From: Balanoglossus misakiensis
Lineage: Eukaryota; Hemichordata
Direction: 5' to 3'
Assembly: GCA_040954595.2 (NCBI GenBank)
Contig: CM082596.2
Coordinates: forward strand, 5,952,001-6,016,000
DNA: 64,000 nucleotides
Shown here: in pieces, positions 53,337 through 64,000 of the stretch
How the letters are laid out: every line of letters begins with the position of its first letter
Numbering within the stretch: the stretch's first letter is position 1
Translations under genes and position numbers: made by a program
Notes under the pieces: model-generated
What the model saw: the letters and a program-made list of their open reading frames with translations, nothing else
What the model was told of the DNA's origin: nothing
Databases searched by the model: none

Positions 53337-54135
53337 ATTTAAGAAATAAATGGTTGATCGGGAAAATATATGTACCACAGCGGGGATACGCGTACAAGCT
53401 ATTCAACTGCAAGGAGACCACCACCTACGACGCGCCGCGGCCGAGCCGTCAAAAGAAAACCATGTAAACACAGAACCACGTGCGATCAACGGTCGATGTA
53501 AACAATGCTCAGTTCACGTACCGGCTTCCACTCACACAATGACATAAATCTCAGTTCATCGATACACACAATGGTCTGGTCGATGGCGCGAAAACTTGAT
53601 TGCCCGGCGGTCTCACTTATATTGTGCCAGTACACAGCGAGCTAGCGATCGCGTCAATGGATGATTTTTTTTTCGTGAAACACAGTTTAGCGAAACTGCG
53701 GCTTTGCAGATTGTTTACGTTGCCTTTGTTAGGAATACAAAGAAGGTGACAAGAGTGTTATTGTTTCATTCTCAGACTGACTGATTGACTGACAGAAACA
53801 CCGGCTATACGTGGAACACAATTTGTTCGGGAAAATCGCATGTGTGAAGTTCTATTTACATTTCTGAAAGTGACCTTATGCCGTGATTGGTCAGCGAATC
53901 AATGTCGCGTTCTCTGCGCGTTTTATTATGCAAGAGGGGTGGTAACATGATTGTAGTGCAAAAATGACGGCATTCTATTGAACATTCGAACATGATGAGA
54001 CTATTTTATTACTAAATAACCTAATTTATAATTAAGTTCTTTCAAAGTATCAGTTTTAAGATAAAATATCGGTGTAGAAAACGTTGTAAACGTGCAACCA
54101 CCCTTGAGGAAGTCTGTAGTATATTCCGTAGATAC
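52930..54135 (-). other. 5' region of the coiled-coil gene
   Basis: A minus-strand acceptor (ttttttcttccag) lies about 12 bases before the ATG at 52929, so at least one noncoding exon lies upstream. The CpG-rich stretch at about 53390-53660 is the natural promoter candidate, with a possible donor at CGTCGTAG|GTGGTGG. An AAAT microsatellite lies between. No coding frame on + is supported. Confidence 0.4.
53289..53338. repeat. (AAAT)n microsatellite
   Basis: About twelve uninterrupted four-base units upstream of the coiled-coil gene. Confidence 0.95.
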
Positions 54136-54291
54136 TGACGTCATACATTTTCTGAATATTATTGAGCGTGTGGGGAGTGTCATTTGCATATCCGGAAAAT
54201 TACAGCTAACCTCTCTTATTACATTTCTTCTGCGTTTTGAAGCATAAAACTGAACGATCGGGACTCTGAAATAAGCCGGTTACTGTGAAGG
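54136..54291 (+). promoter_or_regulatory. Likely CSRNP promoter and noncoding first exon
   Basis: The stretch has a perfect CRE (TGACGTCA, 54136-54143), a perfect octamer (ATTTGCAT, 54182-54189) and then a consensus donor GTGAAG|GTAAGT at 54291/54292. The first CSRNP coding exon has an acceptor (ttctgaacag) near 58547, so a noncoding first exon is required upstream, and this is the best candidate. A second donor, GAG|GTGAGT, near 54572 is an alternative exon end. Confidence 0.45.
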
Positions 54292-57200
54292 TAAGTTAAC
54301 GTTTATACTTTACACGAATGGCGATTACACGGACGAACTATATTGTCGGATGTATACAGTTTTGAGCTGAAATAGTCGTGCTGTTGTCCACGTACATTCG
54401 ATACAATTATCTGTGTGAGATTGAATGAGCTCCGAGTGGCAATTTCCATATTCACTCTAAAATTTCGCCCCTAACACCGCCTATTTCATTCATCAGGACA
54501 CTTAGCGGAGGATTCACTAACCAGCGAATCGTTCGGCTGGGAATTCGTCCAACATAGATCCGAGTGCAGAGAGGTGAGTTAGCGATGTGAAATCGACGCA
54601 GGTTATTTAAATGGAACACAGTGGGGCCTTGCGTTGGGGAACCCATTTCGACAGTACATCCCTAGTCTGTGGCGATTTGGCAGGGTTGAAATTGTCAGTT
54701 TCATATATTTACAACTACTTGAGTGACTGATCAAGTAAATCCAACCACACGTGCGTTGTTTTGAAAGTGCCGCGTATTGATGACCACTAACCCGTAATTG
54801 TTTAATATCTCGCAATCGGTGCCCCACTGGCATTTTCTTCTTTGTCTCGTGTTTGCGAAATCTAACGTATGGCAAATTTATGTTAATTTCAAATTTTAAT
54901 ATGGTTTTTCCGACACCGGTAGCATATTTCTGAACTTGCCGATTAGAATTATAAATGTGATTTACAGGGTCCTGTTGGCGAAAAGATCGCATTTAGAGGC
55001 ACTTTGTAAGGGCGGGGGAAGCGGTTACCGGTACCGTATGTTGGTGATTGGAAAATTTTGATACCCATATACTACGTGCGGTTTGACGATCGCACCGGCG
55101 AAGCTAAACTCTGCTTCCCATGTCACGAAAATCTGCATTCACAAACAAAGAATACACGTGTCGTTTGTGTTATCACAATATTCTCAATATTAAATTGAGT
55201 TGCCAATATGCTAGTAAAAACTCTGATGATTTCATGTCTGTGCCTGTCTGCCACTGAATAAAAAAAAATGAAACATCTAAAACCAAAACAGTATTGATCA
55301 TGATGTTATCTAGACAGAGTTTCCATTCAGAAAGATGGATATGAATCAATTGTATGATATCATAGTTTAGAAAATAGCAACTCCACACATGATTTGTATA
55401 TTTTGTCTATTTATAGATTGCCACATTTTTCATACAATAGTTTATTCATCAAAATTTAAAATTAATTTATGTGGTAATTTTTAGATGAGACATCACATGT
55501 CCTGACAATAATGAATACTATCATGGAAACGTTAATTTTAAGTTAAAAATCAACATACATGTAGAATACAAAATGAAATCAACGACATTTAAATTTAAAG
55601 AAATATACATACATGCCAATTCTTTCTTTAGGTCTATTCACATTACTTTGATAGAAACTTCAATCACTACTATTTAATTTTAATAATAATCGAAACAATT
55701 AGGGAAACCTGAAAACGCAATCAGATGATGAAACAATCTACCACTTGTGGTCTTTAGTTCATGTATTCCTATGGAAACTGAATGAGGTCATTGACACTTG
55801 ACAATATGGAAAGGTTGTACTCATGAATTGTGATTGAAGCAAGTTCAATCATACAGCTTTAAGGGAACACAATGGCATATGTCGCTGGGATGATTTTTGA
55901 CTGATTATTGTTAAAGCCCACACACAGTTTACATGCTGGTCTGCATGTTCTCTTGATACTAGAAAAATCTCCCAGAACACAGAAACAGCGATTAACCGAT
56001 GTTTTCAGTAATATAGGAAGAAAAATAATAATTTGGAAGAAATTCAATATGGCAGAACGGTAGTGTAATGGATATTTTCTAAAGAGGATCTAGGAAATAG
56101 AGAGTGGGTTTTTGCTGTTATGATACATTTGATAGCACAATACATAGTTTATGCAAGCTTTCAACAGTACACGTGTTGCATAATTACAACCTTGAGATTT
56201 TGTTTATAAACATGTTTTTGTTTGTGTTGTCAAACTCAAACCTAATATACATGTTTTCCGAAATGGACGTGCACCATTAGTCATCGACAATTATATCAAA
56301 ACACAGCTGGTCTCCTCAGAAAAAATTCTGACATACACGCAAATCTCTACAGATCATTCATGATCTAATTCTACAGACATAATCAATTAAGTTATATTTA
56401 GATTGATATTCAGATTGACATTGGTGACCTTGACACGATTTTACAACAGCTGTAAATTTCACTGATATTTTGTGTGTGATATAAACATATATGATTGTAT
56501 ATATACACGCGGCAAATGTTTTCAAAGTGAATTGGATACTTTTCACTGGTTATCTGCATACCACTTGTGTAAATTTTGACTGATGTCCAGTTTAAAATCT
56601 TTATTAAACGTAAACCATGATGTTACTATAGGATATATACATGTTACATTGTAGCAGCCAAACAATAGTCTACTGTCTCGTACCATTGTATGAAATTGTA
56701 TAAGACGTTAATTGCATTGTCACAGTTTCTAATCTCACATTTTGTGTTTTGGTCACATTGCATATAGATTTGATTCATGAAAGTTTAAGTAAGGTAAACT
56801 TTGTCCAGTATTGTGGCTGAAAATGTGCGTTGTTTCTAAAAATAACAGTCTGCAGGGCGTGTATCCACTATGCTTGCAGGGTCAGTACAGACACGACCAC
56901 CTTCATGCCTTTGTACATATCTGAAATACCATAGACATTATATCTGTACGTGCTGTTTTGCTTAAAGGCAGCCATTTTGATCACTTTTGCCACCAGTAAT
57001 ATAAAAAAGTATGATTTGATATTAAAATTCAAATCTGAAAATATTACTACACCAACCCCAAACGGTGACATTGAGAAAATAATCGTGCCCAGGTTGTTGG
57101 ATCGTAAGGTCGACAAAGGGTCAAAATGTCTGGCTCATGTGGTGGGAATTATGGCTTTGTTCAAGGTCATCATAACCTAACCGTACATGGAAATTTGATC

Positions 57201-58546
57201 ACTTTATTCAATCAATTGATCAATCAGACTTATTGTGTTAATGACATAAGGGTGCTGGTCTTTCGAGGGTGACCTTGAGAAAACTGTCTCATGTCATTGA
57301 TAGGGAATTGCTTGTTAATGACTTTTGTCATAAATGTAGAAATTATTTACCTTGGAGTCTATATATAGTAAAACCTCGATTTCGATAACTGTATTTGGTT
57401 TAGCAATATACGTGGTGAGAAATGTCTCTCTATATTAGCGATTTATTGTCATTAAAAAATGTCCAGCCTAAATTTGATCAGAATTTAAAGATATAACTCG
57501 CATCACATCTATGCGGGAAAATGTAAAAAAAATACCCTGGGTTCCATCAGACATTTGTATGACAAGAAGTAATGTTCAAATTCATTATAATATTGAAATG
57601 TGCATTAGCCACGGCAGTATATACATGCCTACTTCCAATTCAGCCTTTGAAGGCTGTGTGATGTGTGTTACCATAGCAACACTGCGCAGTTTCCATTAAG
57701 AGATTTTCCGTGATAAAATGTCATAGTGTGAAAGGTCGCCAACAGATGGGAGATGGGGAGAGAGAAAAAGCAATTTATTTTCCGTGCGAAGCAAGGAGCC
57801 TATTGATGCATATAGCCACAGTATTTAAATTCAGCATGAGTCTTGAATGCAAAGTGGAGGAGAAATGTGTGTTGCGGGCATGCGGCGAGCCTTTTCAGTG
57901 AAGCTGCTGGGAATTTTCAAAGGAAAATATAACTTGCTCTCATTCTGAAAATCCTGAAATTTTAAAACTAACTAAAGTGCACAGTACAGTAAATGTACAT
58001 GTTGCTGCCTGTATGTGAACAGTTCTGTACATTTGTGTGAATTGTCTGCCTTGAACTGACCTCAAATCATAAAAGATGAGACTACACTGTATAGCATTCA
58101 CCTCAAGTGTTCGTTCATTTCATTTAAGATACACAAGTATTGAGAATACATCAGTATTATTTCCTGATATCCATAATTTTGTCCTCAAATTCACTATACA
58201 TATACTGTTCTACCATGGATTCAATATTTTTCCATAATAGTGATGTGTTTCCCTTTTCTTCTAATTTAATACTCTGATGTAGTCTGGGACCTTGGTTAAC
58301 TGATGATGCTGGTTGCTATGACAACCACCTCATCATCAGATGGTATTATACAAATAAGAAAGGCCTTTTTAACACTTGCATACATGTACATGTACATGTG
58401 TAAAGTTGAGTCTTTTTATGAGTGACGCTGTCATTTTAAGAGATGTACATGTACTAGTATTTTAAGATGGGAGTGTATTGTTGCAGATACATGTATCATG
58501 TGCTCCTATTAGTCGAATTACGTTCTTGAATTTTCCTTTCTGAACA
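54292..58546 (+). other. Probable CSRNP first intron
   Basis: AT-rich DNA with no coding exon recognised. An X-box-like site lies at 57667 and a near-match at 58312-58325. An ACATGT-repeat patch lies at about 58380-58400. Confidence 0.4.
57667..57680. promoter_or_regulatory. X-box-like site
   Basis: GTTACCATAGCAAC fits both RFX half-sites with a two-base spacer, about 970 bases before the CSRNP start codon. A chance match is possible. Confidence 0.3.
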
Positions 58547-58639
58547 GGTGTGTATTGGTATAGTAATGCAAAAACACAGGTGATAAATCCAGCAACTCAC
58601 CTCCAGCGGTGCTCCCAATCCACATTTGTGTAATCAGTG

Positions 58640-61600
58640 ATGATGGCGTGCGTTGCCATACCGGCCAAGATTCTGAAGCGTAAACGATCGTCCAGCCCCA
58701 CGTCCTCGGAGACCACCCCGGAATCCACTCAGCTGGGGTCATCCGATGACTTGGAGGAGTCCAGTCGGGATAGTTGGAACAGCAACGATGCATCTGGAAG
58801 CACAGGTAAAAGAAGCATTTGTCAGTGAAATTAATTTATATATTACATGCGACCTGATTCCAATACTGTAAAACAAGTAATACCAGTAAAATATATCTAC
58901 TCCTGGTTTTAGCACTTTGCTAGCTTGTTTCACTTTCAGTGACATGACCATGGAAGTACAAAAAGTCACAGTTGTGTTGACAAAAATTCAGCATAAAGTA
59001 ACTAATGCCTAGAATGTCTTACCTGCACTGGCTTTTCACTTAGAGCTGAGCAACTTTCTGGAACAATCCTTGCACAATGCAACTTTGTAGTAGTGGAACG
59101 ATTTCAAGTATGTGTTTCTTGATCTGTCTCCAGACTCAGGACCTGCAAAGAAGAAGAAGAAGCGGCGAGTGCAATTCGATGGCGTTACAGTCTTTTATTT
59201 CCGTCGCACGCAGGGCTTTACCTGTGTGCCCAGCCAGGGTGGTGCTACACTTGGTGAGTTTGACTTATCGTACAGTGTTATTTTGACCACTGGGTGGGTT
59301 AGAAGGCAATCCCAAACCCTGCAGTGTATGGTGAAATTTCTTAGTTGTGAGCTGCCTGCTTTGATGGGTAATCTCGTGGCGTGAAAAGACAGTTGAAATG
59401 ACAGCTGTCAGTAGAGATATTACTAGCTGTAGGGATGCTACTATAAAATAAAAACGTTTCTGATTTGTGTAATAGTGCCAGACAGACAGCTCATTTCCTG
59501 CTTGACAGCGCATCGCTCATGACCCGGTAAAACGGAAGCAAAATGGCACCATTTGTAACTATGGTAACTCTAATGAAAACACATTTACTGAGACTCACCT
59601 GCTGTGTTGTGTAGGGGATTAGGGGCTGCCATGTGTCAGTTCTATTCCGGTCCCTGTTGATTTTTAAGCTGTTGAGTGTAGGTGATTACAGAGGATGGTC
59701 AAAAACCTTCAATATGGGCAGCCTGCAAAGTAAAATCAAGAATTGTTGTGTGGAACTGATTCGTGATCTGACAACCACAGGAAGACAAAGACCAAATGCT
59801 CCTCTAACATAATTCCCATAATTAAAATGGCAAGCTCTGTTGAAGCCTCGAGCAGGCTGAGATGGACAATTTAGACATATCGCATGATTCGTTGTTGAAA
59901 ATACAATGTGACTTCTTGCTTCACACTACCAGTAAATATCCAACATCATGAATCCTCCTCACACTTTATTTTAATCATCTTTATTTTCTGCTTGCCTACA
60001 CAGGAATGTCCAACAGTCACGAAAACATCTCCAAGTTCTCTCTGAACGGCTATGCTCAGGAACAGGAAAGGGTCCACCGAGAGCTTCTGCGAGACCAGAT
60101 CCGGCTGAGGCGAATGCACCGGAAGGCCATGAGAGAGGAGACGGACGGATCGTGCGAAGACGACGAGGGACCCAACACGGACGACGAGCTGGAGAACGTC
60201 AACACCAACGACTACTACTTCCTGCAGCCCGTGCCGACCAAGAAGCGAAGGGTCATCCTCCGCTCGGCCGGCGTCCGGAAGATCGACAGCACGGAGAAGC
60301 GCGACTGCAAGCTGATCCGCTTCTCCCGCGAGGGCTGCGGCTGCGACTGCAAGGTCTACTGCGACCCGGAGACCTGCTCCTGCAGCCTGGCGGGCATCAA
60401 GTGCCAGGTGGACCGGCTCTCGTTCCCCTGCGGCTGCAGCAAGGACGGCTGCGGCAACCTGCAGGGGCGCATCGAGTTCAACCCCATCCGCGTGCGGACT
60501 CACTTCATTCACACCATCATGCGGCTGGAGATGGAGTCGCAGCAGAACGGGCTGGAGAACGCGAACGAGGTGCACGAGAATGCCGGCGATGAGAACGGCG
60601 TAAGAGAAGAGGAATCGTTCAATCAAGACGCCTGCACAACCAGTATTGCGCAGAGCGATTTCAGCAAAGGCGGCGGCGACTACGGCGACAACAACTCCCA
60701 CAACCAGTTCTCCCTGGACGACGACCAGCCGAGTTACAACCACCCGTACCACGCCGAAGACACGGCCTACCGAATCCCCGCGGGGCCCACGCTGTATCCA
60801 CCGGAAGAGAACGTCCAAGTCGAAATCTCCTCCCAGCAGCAGAACGACGCCCTCCCCCGGGTTCTGCACTTCAACGATTGCGACGAGGACAGCGACAACA
60901 TCCACAGCACGTACAACGTGAATCTCCCCAGCATCAACTACAACAGCAGTAGCAGCAGCAGCAGTGGCAGCAGCAGCAGCAGCGAGGAGAGCCTCTCCGA
61001 CTCCAGTTCGCAGGACAGCTACTCGTTCGACAGCGGCCAGAACTACAACTACCGACTCGAGTCGCCGCTGGAGCTGGGCACCTTCGACGAGAGCGCCAAC
61101 CAAGAAATGTGCATGGTGGGCTCCACCAGCTCCCACAACAACAACTTCAACAACCAGTCGGACAGCGGCGCCCCCCGCAGCTACGTCGACTTGATGAGCT
61201 CCAGCAGCAGCTGCGACGTGACAAGTCAGAGCCAGCAGTGTAATATTTCAGGCTACAACGAGGCCATGATGGATATGGCAAATAACGTAATAAGCGAAAA
61301 CCCAAATTATAGCGGCGTCAGCAGCACTCACAGTGTCTCAGAAACTTACAACTCGCACGGACCGGATACCTCAACCTACGATGCTGCGAACTTTACTAAC
61401 TTAGTCACCAATGATTGTTCTAATGATATATACACCAGTACAACGTCCTCTCGGGGCGATATATTTCCGCACTGTGAATCAACTCATAACGTGTCGTCAT
61501 CTCACAGTATGTACGACTCGTCGTCACGCGGGCGAGAAAACTTCCAGAGTGCTCCGGGTGTCGGTGAGATGGTTAGTATTTCCTCCAGTGAGGGGAACAT

Positions 61601-62126
61601 CTGTTCGAGTCAGACTGAGCAGAAGGGCGAATTATACAGCGGCTATGCCCGAGAGAATCTCTCGACGTCCCCGAATGAGTCCTACGTCACGCTGACCCCC
61701 GCGCAGCAAAATGTGTGCGGTGATCGCAACAAGCAGGGCAACGGCTGTATGTCTAACGACGACATCTTCGGTGGCGCATCCCAGATAACCGTGGGCTCGT
61801 CCGAAGACGACCCCAATCCGGAAAATGTCGCCATCTCCGACGGCCACCTGGAGCTGGTGTCAACGTCCTCGGAGATATGCCAGGCGAAAGTCTCAGTCGA
61901 GATTTCCTCCACTGAGAAGTCGGCCTTGGAAGCAGTGCATGCCGGGAGCACCGATGAATGTAGCAACACCTTGCAGCCGATTCAGAATTCAGACAGCGAG
62001 GGGGATGTTGGGGCAGAGACCGATTACAGACATGAGTCCAGTTTCGGTGGGGAGATCATTGACCATCAGAATTTTGGTGAGGCAATTAAAAATTCCCTCA
62101 TCGAGACTGTTGACGTCAGTGTTTGA
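58640..62126 (+). CDS. CSRNP/AXUD1 family cysteine-serine-rich nuclear protein
   Basis: Three coding exons, 58640-58805, 59134-59253 and 60004-62126, in phase, 802 residues. The start is the first ATG of ATGATGGCG; an in-frame TAA lies nine bases upstream. CSRNP proteins are nuclear, DNA-binding transcription factors, often induced by signalling (AXUD1 by AXIN). Family marks: a basic segment [18 protein letters not shown] (about 60-78), [20 protein letters not shown], then a compact cysteine-rich domain (about residues 195-247, eleven cysteines) with [20 protein letters not shown] and [11 protein letters not shown], followed by [20 protein letters not shown]. The rest is serine- and asparagine-rich with a polySer tract near 60945-60985. 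It is longer than the human paralogues (roughly 540-590), the extra length lying in this tail. The 5' half of the last exon is strongly GC- and CpG-rich compared with its surroundings. Confidence 0.93.
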
Positions 62127-64000
62127 ATCTTGTCGGTCTTTGAATCTTGTGAAACAAAAAAACTTGAAAATTCTCCTCAGTGGAAATTTAACTTTATGTC
62201 TTTGAGAAATTCTTTTTTTGTCGGATAATTCATGGAACAAAGTTATAATGGTATTGCTAAGCGAAATTTGCAGACTTGCTTGCCAATAATGCCTGTGATG
62301 CTTTGGTCAGTGGTTTCAGTTGTTTGTTTGTTGCATTTGCAAATTGATGAAGGGTATCTTTTGAGACTGGCAAGTTCCTCACTGTAATACGACTTCAGCA
62401 ATAGAGGTACTGCATGAATATACAGATGACAGGGGTTTAAAATTTCTGCATCATGGGAAGTGTGATTTGACAAAGAAATTTGCATAAAATATGTGCAGCA
62501 TCAGTGATAATTTGAACATTTTGGCCTGTTTGTGGAAAAGGCAATTATTTTCAAACGTTAGAGAGTGGGGAGGGGGGGGGGCTGTCCTGACTGTTGGTAT
62601 GGACCCTCCCCTTTTAAGTTAATGCTTTCCTGTGGGTTGATACTCAGTTGTCATTCAACAAAATTGTGACAACTCCAACAAAAGTGAAAATGTTCTTGCA
62701 ATGGAAATGCAGGGTCCAAAGTTATGTGTACGACTGGGCTTGTTGCTTTATCGTCCTGTCCGTGGAAATCATGAGGGTGAAAATTGAAAGGGGGAAAACA
62801 ATCAAATTGTTGAGCTTTTTCAATCCCCAACAGTATATGATACTGATGATTTGCTTTTTTGACTGGTAGTTGTCAGCAAATTAGAGAGTACATGATTATC
62901 TTGAAGTTATGGCACGACTTCCATGCCATGCCAGAAAATATCAGTGGTCTTCAGGTTGCTTTGAAAGACACTAGTGCATTGGCACGTCTCCCACTTGTAG
63001 GGCCAATGCAGCGGAAAATTAGCCAATGAGAGAGCAGCTCTCTTGAGGCTAGCTGCGACGGCATCAAACAGTATTAAGCAATTCTATTGTGTGCTTTAGG
63101 AGCACAGTTAAGTCACCTTGCCATGTCAAATGACTCTGTGAGCCGTGTTATTTAGTCTGCCTTGATAAGCATTAAAATTAAGTGAACAGAAAATTATCTC
63201 AAAAGATATTGATTGAGACCAGCCAATATGTGGTGCTTTCTGATATTTGAAGCAGCTTTGTAGTTAAAAAAATTCAAAGCCAGACATGTTTTTTTTGTGT
63301 GTGTGAATTTCTAGATGTGTGAAGGTAGTCTTTTCATCTTCACAGAATTATTAAATGACATTTATTAGCTTATTTCCAAACTGAAGACGAGTCTGTCATT
63401 TATGGTTATTTAGAATAGCTTCAGAATTTTTCCTGTTATATTTTGTCCACAAACTGTATAAGTATTTGTAACTGCTTGGGTGAAGCCATTTTTCCCTATC
63501 ACTTTTGTGAAGTAGCTGCCAAAATGGTAGCGATACTTTTATTTGCGGTTTAATCCTGTATATTTGAAACAACGGGGTTATTCCAAAGATACAAATCTTG
63601 ATTTTTTAAAACTTTTGAAATGATGTGGACTTTTGTGTCACTTGAATACAAGTATTGTGATTATAATTTGTGCCTGCAATTGTTAAGAGGTTTACCAGTG
63701 AAACCATGTACCTCATGATGTTTTTAATATCATTATGGTGATTGTATCACAACTATAGATCTGAATGGATGGATCACAAATGTCGTGCAGTGCAAACCTA
63801 CCTGCCATTTATAGACATGCTTTCCCAAAACTAAATTTATCACAGTTGCAAAATATTGCTTTTAGTTCCAATTGTCTGCATTTCAGATCATCCACTGATG
63901 TGCTTTCTGTTCCACACAAAGCCTTATGTGCTCTGCTTAATCTTGTGTGCCAAGATTTTTCTGTTGAATAGTGCTTTAACTAGCTGTATGAAAAGTCTTC
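62127..64000 (+). other. CSRNP 3' UTR and flank
   Basis: No further coding exon. T-rich and AT-rich, with ATTTA-type motifs and ATTAAA near 63172. A canonical AATAAA was not found before the window end, so the 3' end is unresolved. A G run lies near 62570-62581. Confidence 0.4.

Noticed and set aside
58637-58639. CSRNP start one codon earlier
   Set aside because: The codon there is GTG; the first ATG is at 58640, after an in-frame TAA.
59946-61136. A 396-codon minus-strand open frame opposite CSRNP
   Set aside because: It is antisense to the GC-rich, serine/asparagine-rich CSRNP exon; its hydrophobic V/A bias is what that exon gives in reverse, and no family motif is seen.
1-64000. CRISPR arrays, operons, phage or bacterial defence systems, viral genes
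   Set aside because: The window is intron-rich animal DNA; repeats seen are microsatellites and dispersed eukaryotic elements, and no reverse transcriptase, integrase or capsid frame was recognised.
1-64000. tRNA genes
   Set aside because: No sequence with both internal box motifs and a foldable cloverleaf stood out on either strand; a covariance-model scan would be decisive.

Overview
This is a window of animal nuclear DNA. Genes are split by many GT-AG introns, intergenic DNA is AT-rich with microsatellites and dispersed repeats, and there are no operons or prokaryotic signals. The gene set (an SLC34 phosphate cotransporter, CFAP65, a fused-type mitochondrial N-acetylglutamate synthase and a CSRNP nuclear factor) and the compact exons suggest a bilaterian invertebrate, most likely a marine deuterostome. 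The sequence alone does not let me name the species.

Layout. (1) 1-3.4 kb: the last three exons of an SLC34 sodium/phosphate cotransporter on +; its 5' part lies outside the window. (2) 4.7-6.1 kb: a five-exon gene on - for an unrecognised 115-residue protein, convergent with SLC34. (3) 7.5-20.6 kb: a complete CFAP65 gene on -, 32 coding exons, 1905 residues, with a 5' UTR exon and promoter near 21.2-21.3 kb. (4) 20.6-35.4 kb: no convincing protein-coding exon. It holds a CpG-rich promoter-like block at 25.8-26.1 kb, with a perfect RFX X-box, a perfect CRE and a strong splice donor, and a 1.5-kb non-autonomous transposon-like repeat at 31.1-32.5 kb. (5) 35.4-39.6 kb: complete NAGS on +, 11 coding exons, 598 residues. 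(6) 42.5-52.9 kb: a complete 30-exon gene on - for an unrecognised 1197-residue coiled-coil protein, tail-to-tail with NAGS. (7) 54.1-62.1 kb: a CSRNP/AXUD1-type nuclear protein gene on +, 802 residues, with a likely CRE/octamer promoter at 54.1 kb and a 4.3-kb first intron.

Exon chains were built by hand. Every exon listed has GT/AG borders, every junction keeps the reading frame, and the lengths sum to whole codons. A short terminal-inverted-repeat element (about 92 bp, ends TTAACCCTTTCACC / GGTGAAAGGGTTAA) occurs five times plus one decayed half, mostly in introns of the two long - strand genes. I see no operon-like cooperation. The themes are phosphate uptake, motile cilia (CFAP65, and possibly the coiled-coil gene), urea-cycle control (NAGS) and inducible transcription (CSRNP). 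I found no clear new multi-gene system. The strongest leads are the two unrecognised genes, the promoter-like block in the gene-free interval, the two repeat families and several unusual exons and splice sites.
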